From: Trypanosoma brucei gambiense DAL972
Taxonomy: Eukaryota > Euglenozoa > Kinetoplastea > Trypanosomatida > Trypanosomatidae
Direction of reading: 5' to 3'
Length of the DNA stretch: 64,000 bases
NCBI RefSeq assembly: GCF_000210295.1
Contig: NC_026741.1
Span: 930,001 to 994,000 of the forward strand
The position numbers and the translations under genes were made by a program. Below the pieces are notes generated by a model that saw only the letters and a program-made list of their open reading frames with translations, made no database searches and was not told where the DNA came from. The first letter of the stretch is position 1; each line of letters begins with the position of its first letter. Below, one piece after another: positions 48,664-59,223 of the stretch.

Positions 48664-49903
48664 GTGAGCACTTTCTTTCCTGTTCCCAGCCTTATAACAA
48701 CAATGCCTCTGGCTCCATATAAATATACATTAAATATGCAAATATGTGCAAAATATGATTCAATAGATTAAAGAATGAGTGAAGTAAGGTGCTGCGAAGA
48801 ATCATAAAATGCAGGTAGTTACTTGAAAACGCGTGGTGTTACAACAGCTTTCCATAAAAGTAAGAAGAAGGGAGAAAACGGAAGTAACGACGGCACTCTA
48901 AACAGATTTTGTTTGATTACTCAACTTTTCAATCTTCTGCTTCCTTAAAAGGTAATAGATTCAACTCTCTTCTTCTATTCGCTCCTCATCCCAACCATAT
49001 CGGCAACCCTCTTCGCTTTTTTTTTTCTAAAAGTTTTGCCCTCATCTTTTTTTTCTCATTTTCTAAGCGTGAACACACAAGAAGAAGCCATACAGGGAAA
49101 CTAAACAATCAAACAAATCAAACAAACAAACACCGAAAACAAGTGTTGCAGCTGAGATGGTTATGCGGTTAATAAATGGACCGCAACACAAAATACAAAT
49201 ACAAGACGCACTTATTTCACATACGCCTCGGCAACCACGCATCAAACTGGAAGGAGAAATAATAAAAAAAAGATGAGAAGCAAAAGGAAAAGGAAACACG
49301 CCGAGTGTAATGAACAATAAAAATAATAATCAACGACATCGACACCCCCAACAGCAACACGAACAGAAACTTAAGTGAATTAATGTAGATAGATACAACA
49401 AATGGCAACAAAAACAAAAACAACACACAACAACAAACTCGTTTGACAGAGGCACAGTGGAGGAAAATAATGAATTTTCGTTTGAGAAGAGTTGGCGTAT
49501 TGAATAATCAAATTTGAAAAGGGGGAAAAAAAAATCCCCGTCACGCTATTTTCGTTTCTTTCCCTCACGTCACCATAAATAAAAGGAAAAAAAAGCGACA
49601 GAGGCAGTGGTGAAGAGAATTGGAAGGACAAGAAAAGCGGGCTCGGCTTTAAGTAAGAACCGTGAAGAAATGTAAGCAGCAAACCAAAAGTAAAATGAAA
49701 AATAAAAAATTAAACCAAGAAGGAACTGGGTGTTTCTATTTATTTATTTTTTCTTTTACTCTTTGTGTGGGTTGCGGGGTGGGAGACAATTTTTTTTTAA
49801 AAAAGAAAAAAGTGTAAAGTATGGCGGTCTGTTAGAAGTAAATATAATAGGTATAAGCAAGGAGCAACTAAGCAAACAAAAACCACTCCTGACACACACA
49901 CAC
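48664..49903. other. intergenic region between gap-truncated gene and methyltransferase-like gene
   Basis: No gene seen. A T/C-rich minus-strand tract at about 48850-48885 is a plausible SL acceptor for the methyltransferase-like gene. The rest is A-rich on the plus strand and ends in an (AC)n run beside the gap. Confidence 0.5.
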
Positions 49904-50003
49904 NNNNNNNNNNNNNNNNNNNNNNNNNNNNNNNNNNNNNNNNNNNNNNNNNNNNNNNNNNNNNNNNNNNNNNNNNNNNNNNNNNNNNNNNNNNNNNNNN
50001 NNN
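49904..50003. other. assembly gap, 100 N
   Basis: Exactly 100 undetermined bases, usually a placeholder for a gap of unknown size. Its left edge is an (AC)n run, which may have broken the assembly. Confidence 1.
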
Positions 50004-50506
50004 ACTTCCTCACGGCCTTGTCGAAACACTTTGGGTGGCATTGACGAATGTCTGGGAGAAGCGGCCGCAGCATGGGATACAGACGGCTCGGAGTGAAGGA
50101 AACTGATGGAGAGCCGCGTCGCCATGCTCACTGAGAAAACGGGTTGCACCAGCACGGACCACTTCGACATCGGGAAGGGGTGTCCTTCAATGTGAACGGT
50201 GCGCCGCCGGATGCGGTGCTCTGAGCCGGAAGGGCGAACCGAACGGTGAGGAGGTGCGGCCGGGGGCGAACCGGAGAAATAATTAAATTTCAAAACTGTC
50301 TCAGACTTATGCCGATGTATATGGGGATGAGTCCGGGAGAGAAAAGACGCAAGCAACGGCCTCCTCGACTCTGCAGTTGTCGTTAAGGAGGGAGGTGGAG
50401 GAAATAGCTGGAGTGACCCGAACCGGCGATCCAATGTGGGAACACCAGGAGGGACCGGATCGAAATGAGAAAATGGCTCAGCATATCTAGGTGAAGAAGA
50501 TGTCAT
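50004..50506 (-). CDS. hypothetical protein, C-terminus lost in assembly gap
   Basis: Partial: 167 codons from an ATG to the gap edge. The frame on the far side of the gap reads (Val-Cys)n from a microsatellite and then hydrophobic low-complexity sequence; it is probably not part of the gene. The visible part is rich in Pro, Ser, Arg and His and looks disordered for the first 90 residues. It then has FPMSKWSVLVQPVFSVSMATRLSI, which may be the start of a beta-strand domain. I do not recognise a family. Confidence 0.5.
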
Positions 50507-51726
50507 GGAATAGGCTACTTGTGGGGAAGCTCGTGCAAAATTTGAAATGTAGCAACAACCCCGCTGAGGTGCGCGCCCCGCGGGAACGCGTGCGATATCG
50601 GATTATGGTTAAAGCACAAGCACATCCAACAACCGGCGGAAGGGCAGAGTGATGAGGCGCGAAACGAAATGGAGGAGTTTATGATGAAATGTCAGCGATT
50701 GAGCGGAAAGCCTAACCACCGCAGACCCAAACAAGACGTCGTACCGTGGGCTTCGACAATTCTCACAGGCGCCAGGGATATGGCAGATCCTGTGGCGCCG
50801 CTAGGGAGATTTTTCACGATGACAGGAATGTTGTTGCCCATATTTGGCCAGTGGAACGAGCAACGGGTGTGCGGTCGGGGCTGAAAAGGAAGGATAGGAT
50901 GAAGACGGTAAGGTACTATTATAATCGTGTGTTCAAAACAAGTTTGTGGAGTGGGAAAGGTATTTGCCGTTGTGTGTGTTTGTGTGTGCGGAGAGACGGA
51001 ATACGCTCATTCCAGTAATCTATATGAGAAAGGTTTATCCTTAGGCTCACGGCCGAACTGGGACGTGGGTGGCGCGCGCATGGAAATCGGAGCTGCGCCG
51101 ACACCGCAACCAGTCACGTCCCTGTAGCCTTTGGACAGTCAAAATACGGTTCTCAGGGTTTCTGGATACCATGATGCCGTGAAACCGAGGCCCTGGCGAC
51201 CCCTTTTGAGAGCTTATGAGAATGTTATTGAAACATCTGCGGCGTAAAATTTTTGTTGGGCAGGAAGCAGACAAGCTTTGTTGGAGCAGCGTCGGTGCCA
51301 CACTGAAAAAGGGCAAGCACCTGCTTGAAGGGGAGCCTGTTTGCCTCCGCCGGTTTGCAGCGTTCGGTCGAGGTTGTATCGCACCCTGGCCGTGCCTCAT
51401 CGATGAATGTATGACGGCTTCTTCGCGCCGGTTGTCGTCAACCAGTATTGTTAAAAAAGACATGCATGAGATGCAGGCCACCTCCTTACACGATTCAATA
51501 ATACTTCCCTTTCTAGTTCTTTAAGTTGACAATTCAAAAAAAAAAAAAGAAGGGTGCCGGATTAACCGTTGATACCTTGAAAGTGAGCGTTGTTGCATTT
51601 TAGGAATGCTTCCCACCTCTTACCTAATTTACCTTCGCTCTTGCTTGGGTGCCCACCGATGAAGTTGGCGGCGCGGCCACCCGAGTTTTGCTAATGCCCA
51701 AGAAACACACGGGAGGAACTGGTGCT
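50507..51726. other. 1.2-kb region without a confident gene
   Basis: This stretch is more GC-rich than other spacers and has overlapping open frames on both strands: plus 51216-51524, and minus 51047-51481, which lacks an ATG at its upstream end. Neither shows a domain. A decayed gene or mobile-element relic is possible. It should also hold the 3' UTR of the 582-residue gene. Confidence 0.4.
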
Positions 51727-53475
51727 TTAGTTCTCGAAATTGTTATTTCTATGCAGTGCCGTGGGAACCCCCGACTGCTTCTGCACAAATCGGAGTATCC
51801 TGCGTTCGAAGGCAGTTAAGTGAAAACTACCTCCGCAGTCCTCCTTCTTACCGTGAAGATCCCTGGACTCCGCCATCAGGAGCCCCAGCGCACACGCCCG
51901 CTTTTCCGCTATTTTGCCTCTGCCGTTTGTCCCATCGGCTGTCGAAATCAGGAAAAAGAGGCATCGAACCACGATCGAGGGCCCGCGGGTCGCATCCCTC
52001 AGCAGTGGAGATGCATTTGCGATGTCCACGATCCTCGACTCCAACTTAGTTGTTGTGCTGAGTTTATGCGTGACCAGAAGTGTGGCTAACGAAGCAACCG
52101 CTAAACTGTGAGCAAAGAATTCGGGACTGTCGGGTGACACCCACTGGGCGTCCTCAAGGGCCAACTGAAGGGCACCCAGGGTACGATCCACAACAGGGGA
52201 GATGCTCAATGGTGCCCTTTCGAATAGGGTGCAAGCTGCAATGAGAAGTCCCCACCCGTTTCCGCCAGTCAGCACATAGTTGTAACGGCCAATGATATCG
52301 ATGGACTGGGTCAATAGCGCGGACGCTCCTTCCGCCACCAAGCTGGCTTCGCCGATGCGAATGACATTCCCCATTGTCCCCAAATCAGCGGCCACGACCA
52401 CCTTCAGCATACGGTGAAGAGGCGCGGCGACCTTTCCAACCGCATCGGCGCCACAAGTGGTTGAAATAGATGCAAACAGCTCGCTTGCCTGTTGAAGGGT
52501 CATTGCCCAGACAGCCCTTTCCAGGGTGCCATGCGTGAGAATTTGCATCGTCAATACGCGACGAACTTTCTTCCACACATAGGTTGGTTCGTTCACCGTT
52601 CCGTGGCGTTTCCAAAAACTCATTTGTTTAGCCGAACCATGGGAAATGTGTGCGTTGAGATTTTCAAATTTTCTCAACTGTTCAACCACCGCGCACACAC
52701 CCTGCAGCTGCCCCGGGTTCCACCTTGATGACTCATCGGACTCCAGAGCCTCAGCTAAAGCCTGCGTGGCACTATCGGCAAGTTTTAAGCACCTTTCCTT
52801 TAGTAATTGTGAATCTGTCTTCAGCAACCCTGAAGACGCTGCCTTCCCTTGGAGTTGCGCGCCAACCACTGTAGATAAAAACTGCAGCAGCAGGGCACAC
52901 ACCGAAGCCGTAGCGGCTAAAGCTAACCATCTTTGTTCAATGAGCGCCACGATGGTCGCCAGGCAGTCCCATGTCATTGGAGTCCACTCCGTTAGCTCCG
53001 CATCGCAACAGGCTTCCATAATACGCGAAAGGGCCTCTATTCTTCGGGGCTCTTGATTTGCAGCCCCGGTGGCACTTAAGGCATCGGCGAAGTATTGCAG
53101 TGTTATGGCGGCAAGTTCCGGGGACAGTCGGTGACGTATGGCATTTGCTAGAACGAGACTGAGGTCGTCAAGGTCGAGTTGGTTGCTCGCTTGATACCGC
53201 CGGATGTCAAGAAGGAGTCGCTGGCTCAAGAGTGACCGAAGCTCAGTTGCGGTAGCACCCGCCGTACGTGCTGCCGACGAAGTGGTGGCCGATACTGCTC
53301 TAGTTGCTACCACTTCGCATCTATCCGGGGGGCTGTGGGAGCCTAAGAAATGCGCTTCGAGAGAGCGGGACGGATTTGTCAGGGCACTCGAATGAATGCG
53401 CCGAATAAGGACGTCAAAGGGCAAAGCCGATATGTGCCGCTGTAAAAGCTGGACTGGGGGTTCGACCTTCACCAT
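51727..53475 (-). CDS. helical protein of unknown function, 582 residues
   Basis: Starts at an ATG 132 bases after a good acceptor (ccccgtcttcttgttgtag, AG at 53609-53608). The frame is open further upstream but only to a TTG. The protein is almost all alpha-helical, with many short Ala/Leu-rich helices (LRSLLSQRLLLDIRRYQASNQLDLDDLSLVLANAI). Such series suggest an ARM/HEAT- or PPR-like superhelix, but no repeat is clear enough to name. The N-terminus (VKVEPPVQLLQRHISALPFD) is weakly amphipathic. Trypanosomatid mitochondria contain many helical-repeat proteins of this size in RNA and ribosome complexes, so a mitochondrial role is possible; that is inference only. Confidence 0.72.
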   Translation of the reverse strand: MVKVEPPVQLLQRHISALPFDVLIRRIHSSALTNPSRSLEAHFLGSHSPPDRCEVVATRAVSATTSSAARTAGATATELRSLLSQRLLLDIRRYQASNQLDLDDLSLVLANAIRHRLSPELAAITLQYFADALSATGAANQEPRRIEALSRIMEACCDAELTEWTPMTWDCLATIVALIEQRWLALAATASVCALLLQFLSTVVGAQLQGKAASSGLLKTDSQLLKERCLKLADSATQALAEALESDESSRWNPGQLQGVCAVVEQLRKFENLNAHISHGSAKQMSFWKRHGTVNEPTYVWKKVRRVLTMQILTHGTLERAVWAMTLQQASELFASISTTCGADAVGKVAAPLHRMLKVVVAADLGTMGNVIRIGEASLVAEGASALLTQSIDIIGRYNYVLTGGNGWGLLIAACTLFERAPLSISPVVDRTLGALQLALEDAQWVSPDSPEFFAHSLAVASLATLLVTHKLSTTTKLESRIVDIANASPLLRDATRGPSIVVRCLFFLISTADGTNGRGKIAEKRACALGLLMAESRDLHGKKEDCGGSFHLTAFERRILRFVQKQSGVPTALHRNNNFEN

Positions 53476-53738
53476 GGACGAATAACACTGGGTGTTTCTC
53501 CGTGGGCAAGCATGTGCGAAATCGACTAGCGGGAAGTTGGCTGTCCACACTTTCCCTGTGACTGCACCACCTAAGGGTGTCCCCAATATTTACGGAAGGA
53601 CCTCAAACTACAACAAGAAGACGGGGAATAAAATTTTTAAGGATGGGGCCGTCTAGATGCCATCGGTTGCGAATGGTAGCATGCCAAGCATAAGCAAGAA
53701 GTTTAACACTGTAAAAGGTACAACCACTCGGTATCCGT

Positions 53739-56483
53739 TTATACCTTCGTAATACCCGACACAGTTTCTAACACATCGCGTTCCCCCCTTTCTCCCCCTT
53801 GGCCTTCCTCTCCCACCAGTTCTGCCTCACACTCTCCGCTACCTCCGCGCTTGCATTGGCCAGCGGGAAGAAGAAGCGGATTAGGAACATCCTCCTCTGT
53901 GGTGGCTGGTTGGGATACCGCAGCGAGGAGGCGGTTTATTACGTCCACTACCTCGTTTCTTTCTTGATCCGGTAATTCAGGTGCGTCAGTGCCGGGATTA
54001 ATGACAGCGTGGGCCACCGTTGCCTCTGCCGCTGTGAGGGTTGGCTGCGTCATTGCTCCAGGTATCATCAAGCATTCCATTCTGGAGAGGAGATCCTTTT
54101 CCGCCTTGAGTTGGCCTTGCAGACGGTGGCGTTCCTCCTGCAACATCCCCAACCGCTTCTTCCACAGTCCCTCAGCCTGTTGTTGCGCTTCTGCAACCCG
54201 GGTTGCTAAGCTCTCGCCAAGTTTTTGGCAAACTTCTGTAAAATTTTTTTGCATCTCCTTCAGTCTCCCTTCCTGTTGTTTCACAGCATCTGTTAGCCTC
54301 CGGAGATGCGTAACGCTGTTGAGTGCTTGCTCCCGCTGGTTTTGTTCCGTTGATTGTCTCACATACTCGCACATTCGGTCAATAGATTCCACCACACGCT
54401 GTACGTCATCCCTGCGCATCTCCCAACCATCCGCCGCTTGCTGGGTCAGCTCACAAATCTCCGACCGGTGCTGAAGCAGCAACCGCCCCACCGAGGCTGC
54501 GAGATTAGTCTCGCCTTGCACAAATAGTAACATTACTTCGAGAGCTGAGGCCAAGTTCTCCGTAAAGGCCGCCAAATCATAGTAACTTTGGCGGAGTTGC
54601 TTTTGTTCCGATCGCAGTTTCTCAACCGACTGCAGCAGTACGGTGTTGGTGTGGTGCATCTCCGTCATGGCAGTCTCTCGCGCGCTTAGTGTGGCTTGCA
54701 GTTCGGTGCGCGCTGCCGAATAACGCGCTTCGGCTCCCTCACGGGCCGTATCAGACGCCTCCAGCTGCTGCTTGCACACCGCTACCTCTCGCTCTGCAGC
54801 ATCAAGTCGGGTTTGCATCGCAACGAGAACCCCTTGCCGCTGCAACCCACTTTCCGTAGCGACGCCCTCCTCCAAACTACTAAGAACATCAACGGCATGC
54901 GCCTCCGCCCACGAAACTGTATGCACAACAGAGCTGTTTTCTACAGCTGGTCTCGCTTCCTGCGCCGCCGCGGCTGGACACTGGACGGCCTCGCGTGCCA
55001 CGAGAGCCGCAAGGCGTTTTTCACGTAGACTAATGCACCTGTGCAGTTTTTCCTTTTGTTTCCCCAGCTGTGCCACCTCACTTTGCAGCTCGCGCGCCTG
55101 TCTCATCGTCTGCTGTATCACTTGGGGATCGACAACCGCGCTCACACTAGAGGCCGCCGACCTCGCGGCGGCCTCACGCACAGCCGCGCAACAACTACTC
55201 AGTTCCTCTTCCTGCATATGCTGAGAAATGACTGCTGCCAAACTTCCGCGAAGGTAGTCACGCTCTACTTCCAGACCTGAATATTGCACACGTAGCTTTT
55301 GGTTTTCCTCTCTTACCCGACTCACCTCATCTGCCAGATCCACAATTCTGGTTGCCACTGCGGAGCGGTTTCGCTCCAGCTGGCCTAGTTTTTCTTTAAG
55401 CGGCTTCAGTTGCTGCACCTTAGAACGTAGTTTCTGAACCTCTTCTCGGAGTTGCTCAAGTTCCTCCCGCCCCTCGCACCAAAAAGCAACAAGATCACGG
55501 CGAACGGAGTCCGGGTTGTCAAATATCTCACTTTCAAGACGTCGCCGCTTTGAGGCCAGGGTTTCGACGGCGACACCCTGGTATGCTTGAAGATTTTGAA
55601 TAATTCCTTGCTGTCGCTCAATTGTCTGCATGCACGCTGCTACCTCGTCACGTGCTTGGGCTTCACGGGTTTCCAATACGGAGATGCGGCTGAGGAGATG
55701 TTGTACGCTTGACTGGCTTAAAGCCACCTGCTCCCGTAGCTGCGCCTCGCAGAGGGTGTGCTGCACGCTCTGCCGCTCCTTAAGTTCTTGTAATTGGAGC
55801 CGAAGCACATCCCGCTCAGATTCGACGACCTTGAGTGCTCCCCGAACTTCCTCCACACTTTCCAACAAGCGTGGAAGGAGCATGGTAGCCCGGATCCCGT
55901 CTTTTGCGAGTTTTTCTGACTCTGCCACTGCGGCTTCACCCCGCTCGTGAACATTTTGTAGTTGTTGGCGTAGAAGCTCCTCAGAGGTGCGGAGAGACCG
56001 GAGCTCGGCCATCAACGGGGGTGTTAGCTCCTCATCAGCTGTGTTAGTCGTGCCTTTTGCTGCTACTTCTCGTTCCAACTCCTCCACACGGCGTTTCAAA
56101 CTGCCGCGTTCGCTCTCCAGTGCCTCCACCTTCTCGTTGAGAGCAGCCACAGTCTTCGTTTGCATGTCGCTCATGTGACGTTGGAGTTCTTCATTTTGCG
56201 TGCCCAAGATGCACAGAGTTTCCACCAAGGCAGAAAACCGCTGTACCCCACTTTCCTCCCCCGCTGCTCCCTCTCGCCGCTCACTTCTTTCACTGCATGG
56301 TGTAGATGTTTTGTCGACTGTGTCCTCCACACTTTGCCGCGCGTCAGAAAAAAAACGCTGCAATTGCGTTAGCAGCACATCCTGCAAGATACGCTCGTGC
56401 TCAGGTTGCGCCGCTAGCGCCTTGAGGCGTGCATTCTCGGAGAGAAGGTGCTTAAGCATATCCGGATGATCAACGCTCCCCAT
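53739..56483 (-). CDS. long coiled-coil protein, 914 residues
   Basis: Starts at an ATG. From residue ~10 to ~830 it is an almost unbroken series of coiled coils, rich in Glu, Gln, Leu, Arg and Ala. Examples are ALNEKVEALESERGSLK, LREEVQKLRSKVQQLK and LEMQKNFTEVCQKLGES-like heptads. The short break near 510-560 is Ala/Val-rich. The last ~80 residues are acidic and Gly-rich and look disordered. There is no membrane segment. Proteins like this in trypanosomes often belong to the basal body, flagellum or cytoskeleton, but coiled coils alone do not show location. Family not recognised. Confidence 0.82.
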   Translation of the reverse strand: MGSVDHPDMLKHLLSENARLKALAAQPEHERILQDVLLTQLQRFFSDARQSVEDTVDKTSTPCSERSERREGAAGEESGVQRFSALVETLCILGTQNEELQRHMSDMQTKTVAALNEKVEALESERGSLKRRVEELEREVAAKGTTNTADEELTPPLMAELRSLRTSEELLRQQLQNVHERGEAAVAESEKLAKDGIRATMLLPRLLESVEEVRGALKVVESERDVLRLQLQELKERQSVQHTLCEAQLREQVALSQSSVQHLLSRISVLETREAQARDEVAACMQTIERQQGIIQNLQAYQGVAVETLASKRRRLESEIFDNPDSVRRDLVAFWCEGREELEQLREEVQKLRSKVQQLKPLKEKLGQLERNRSAVATRIVDLADEVSRVREENQKLRVQYSGLEVERDYLRGSLAAVISQHMQEEELSSCCAAVREAAARSAASSVSAVVDPQVIQQTMRQARELQSEVAQLGKQKEKLHRCISLREKRLAALVAREAVQCPAAAAQEARPAVENSSVVHTVSWAEAHAVDVLSSLEEGVATESGLQRQGVLVAMQTRLDAAEREVAVCKQQLEASDTAREGAEARYSAARTELQATLSARETAMTEMHHTNTVLLQSVEKLRSEQKQLRQSYYDLAAFTENLASALEVMLLFVQGETNLAASVGRLLLQHRSEICELTQQAADGWEMRRDDVQRVVESIDRMCEYVRQSTEQNQREQALNSVTHLRRLTDAVKQQEGRLKEMQKNFTEVCQKLGESLATRVAEAQQQAEGLWKKRLGMLQEERHRLQGQLKAEKDLLSRMECLMIPGAMTQPTLTAAEATVAHAVINPGTDAPELPDQERNEVVDVINRLLAAVSQPATTEEDVPNPLLLPAGQCKRGGSGECEAELVGEEGQGGERGERDVLETVSGITKV

Positions 56484-57605
56484 CAAACACTAATTCTCAC
56501 TAACTATGAAACCTATTTCTAGACGAGTAGAAGTCTAATAATGTTCTTTTTCTTTGGCACGTGCGTGCCGCGGGTATGAAGTTCAGCGGCTTGGGCGGTC
56601 CGCAAAACAACGGACACCACACCTAAACATGTAGTGGTGTCACAAAACTATCACAATGAAGGGCCCCGACAGATTCGGCGTCCCCGTTCACAGTTGATGG
56701 AGAGGACGCCTGTTAACCGTGCGTTGTCACCGGACACCATGTTATAAAGTCAGGTGTCGACATGCATCGACGGCATTGCAGTCAGCATCCCAAAGCTGTG
56801 GTGTCACTTGTCGAGTCACGCCAATACCAGGACATCTCTTCCCCCCTTCGAATAGGCACAAGAAAGTTGTGTGGCTGTCACCCGGGATCGTCCTCCAGTT
56901 GTTTGTCAATATTTCTTTAAATCCAATGTACTTACACCAGACCCCCCCCGCACAAACACACCTCCGTATTAAACACGAAGTGCCCCAAAACCTACACAAT
57001 GCCCCTCAGGCACTCCATCCATCACCGCTCCTTCCCTCCTTTTGCGCAGGCATCAAACAGCATGGCAAAGCGCGGTTCTCGAATGTGTGTATCCAGCAAA
57101 ACGCCAGCCGAGCCGTCATTTGGGAGTGACTACCCCTGATGAAGCCCCCCTCCCTTCGCAGGAGCGAAACGTACGATATACAAGCAAAGCGGAACCGTTT
57201 TAACAGCCGCATTAAAAACGATAATCAGCACATGTGAATGACATATCGCAATGCCCAACTTCTTTTTTGCCTTCCGCTGCGTGAACAAGACGCAACACTT
57301 TCCTGCAGCCGGAAGAAAAATCATTTTTCCACCCCCTCCTCGCCCACCAACGAAAAGCACTTCCTCATGCCATACCATTCACCATCGAAGAAGGTCGGTT
57401 AACGAGAACTTACCATACGTGAAAGGAAACACCTCGGTAACCAGCCCAACCTCCTGCCGTTGAAAGTAAACAAGCTAAACATTATTACCACATATGCAAG
57501 GAGAGATCCGTCTCATTTTCCCTCCTGTCACACATGCCCAAGTCCCTCTTTTATTTGTTTTCTACTGCCATAGGGTCTGAAATTGCCGGTTTGGGTTCAA
57601 CCTTC
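56484..57605. other. intergenic region between DDAH-like and coiled-coil genes
   Basis: No convincing gene. Short open frames occur on both strands (for example plus 56719-57129) without domains. Contains the 3' UTR of the DDAH-like gene. Confidence 0.45.
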
Positions 57606-58970
57606 CTATTCACGCTCCCTTTTGTCTCGTATCGTTGCCGTTGTCGCCAACCCCCCAGTTCGATGGATGGCAGGGGCATAACGCGGTGGTCGTTGGTACA
57701 CCGGTGCTGGCAGCTCCCCGGAACGTAACTGGGCCTCCAACGGGGCGCCACTGTCTCCATGTTTGCGGTGGCCGTTATGGATAAGACGGGAATTACTCGC
57801 TATATTCCGCGAGTGATACGTGAAGGAAGCCGCTCGATGACCATCGCTGTCCGCGTAGCCACCAGCGCTCATTGTACCGCGTGCGAAACGAGCGATAAGG
57901 CACACTCTGCGCATGCTTAATCCAAGTTTCCGAGGTTCAGTCCACTCGACCGGAAAGGGATTCAGGCCGGCTTCGCCAATACGCTCCATCGAAGTGGGAA
58001 AGTCTTGGTCTACCAGCACATCGAACACAGAGTTTACTCCGCACAAGTGGGATATAATGCTGCAGTTCGGTTCAATTCGCAGTATTTGCCACGGTACTTT
58101 TCGGATGGCACTTGCCGCGGCCTCTCCTGCGCTGCGACCGTGTTCGGTGTCTTGCACAATTAGTGTTCGCTTACCCGCGAAGGCCAACACATCCGCGAGC
58201 GGGGGTGCTATGGGCGACATCTCAATTGGTACTATATTCAAGGCCCGCTGTTGGGCGGCAGCGGCCTCGTTCGGGGCTGAGGCGTCTGTGATAGCCATCA
58301 TACAAAGTTTGTTAGTACGCGGTGTGCCGTAGCCCATGAGAATACCGTGTGTGGTTGACACAAAATCCCCCCCATCAGCCGAGCCACCCTTAACGTCCTG
58401 GAGCACGTGGTTGAAGTCGCCAGTGGACCCACATGCACGAAGGTACCGCAACGTCTCGCTTATCTCCGAGCTACGGTGCTCACGGCCATACTTCGGCATA
58501 GGAAGGACAATATCATAATGCTGAAACAGGATATCGGCAGCGAAGAGGGAATCATAGTATGGGCATGCGCGCATCTCGTGAACTTGATCAACAAGCTGCG
58601 TCTGCTTTAGCGCCAAGAAGAGATCTTTCACCTGCCTAACGAACAACTCTGTGTCAACTTCCTCACCTATCGGACTGTGCGTTGGAATCAAGTTTTGCGG
58701 GGGCACACGGTAAAGGGCGTTTACATACCGGCGTGCTGGAGTGAGGACGGCCGTTAACGCCTGTTGCCGCAGGACCCACCGACTGGGTGACGCGAGTCCG
58801 AGTGTTGTAGAAACTGCCACAACAAAAAAGCGCATCACTGAAGCAACGGCAAGAGGGAGGTGTTGATGGAAGACTTCTCGGAGAATCAAAATTAAGTCAA
58901 GATAGAGGGTAATCCCTCCACATACACAGATGTAGCCTGGTTGTTTAACGCAGACGGCAACGCGCGTCAT
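57606..58970 (-). CDS. DDAH/amidinotransferase-like (pentein fold) protein
   Basis: 454 residues from the first ATG after a clear acceptor; the next in-frame ATG, at 58835, would give 409. The first ~65 residues are hydrophobic and could be a membrane anchor or mitochondrial signal. The pentein-type core spans about 110-370. It has KGGSADGGDFVSTTHGILMGY followed by PRTN, matching the LDGGD...VGxSxRTN pattern of dimethylarginine hydrolases. Further on come LIVQDTEHG and ISHLCGVNSVFDVLVD, in the place of the catalytic His motif. The last part is PVEWTEPRKLGLSMRRVCLIAR, where the active Cys is expected near the VC. The Cys context is degenerate, so activity is uncertain. The C-terminal ~90 residues are basic and Ser/Gly-rich. 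Confidence 0.72.
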   Translation of the reverse strand: MTRVAVCVKQPGYICVCGGITLYLDLILILREVFHQHLPLAVASVMRFFVVAVSTTLGLASPSRWVLRQQALTAVLTPARRYVNALYRVPPQNLIPTHSPIGEEVDTELFVRQVKDLFLALKQTQLVDQVHEMRACPYYDSLFAADILFQHYDIVLPMPKYGREHRSSEISETLRYLRACGSTGDFNHVLQDVKGGSADGGDFVSTTHGILMGYGTPRTNKLCMMAITDASAPNEAAAAQQRALNIVPIEMSPIAPPLADVLAFAGKRTLIVQDTEHGRSAGEAAASAIRKVPWQILRIEPNCSIISHLCGVNSVFDVLVDQDFPTSMERIGEAGLNPFPVEWTEPRKLGLSMRRVCLIARFARGTMSAGGYADSDGHRAASFTYHSRNIASNSRLIHNGHRKHGDSGAPLEAQLRSGELPAPVYQRPPRYAPAIHRTGGLATTATIRDKRERE

Positions 58971-58995
58971 ATTGAGGTAGGGTGAAGAAAAGAAC

Positions 58996-59066
58996 CTCCC
59001 CCCCCCCCAGGATAAGAAAGAATCAGCCAATGGAAATGTATAAGAAAAGAAAAAGTAGGAGGGGTA
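58996..59066 (-). promoter_or_regulatory. predicted SL trans-splice acceptor for the DDAH-like gene
   Basis: About 70 minus-strand bases (ctactttttcttttcttat and onward) lack AG until 58997-58996, just after a G run. The ATG at 58970 is 25 bases on. Confidence 0.65.
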
Positions 59067-59223
59067 CTTCAGGAGTATGAAACAAGAGTGTTTGGCGAGC
59101 AATTTCTTCCAATGCTCCATTTCCCCCCGTCCTTGTCCATTCTCCCGTTGTCACACTTTCAGGATTTCACACCTCAACAGACGAGTGGGCCACACCGATT
59201 AGGAAGTTCTGGCACACTTGCGA

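Noticed and set aside
50507..51726. Intact retrotransposon of ingi/RIME type
   Set aside because: No reverse transcriptase or endonuclease motif and no poly-A tail with target-site duplication could be identified by eye.
53440..53475. tRNA B-box-like ggttcga sequence
   Set aside because: It lies in the start of a coding region, and no A box or cloverleaf surrounds it. Similar ttcga hits elsewhere also lacked tRNA context.
56719..57129. Plus-strand open frame of 136 codons
   Set aside because: No domain, opposite strand to the array, and composition like the surrounding spacer.
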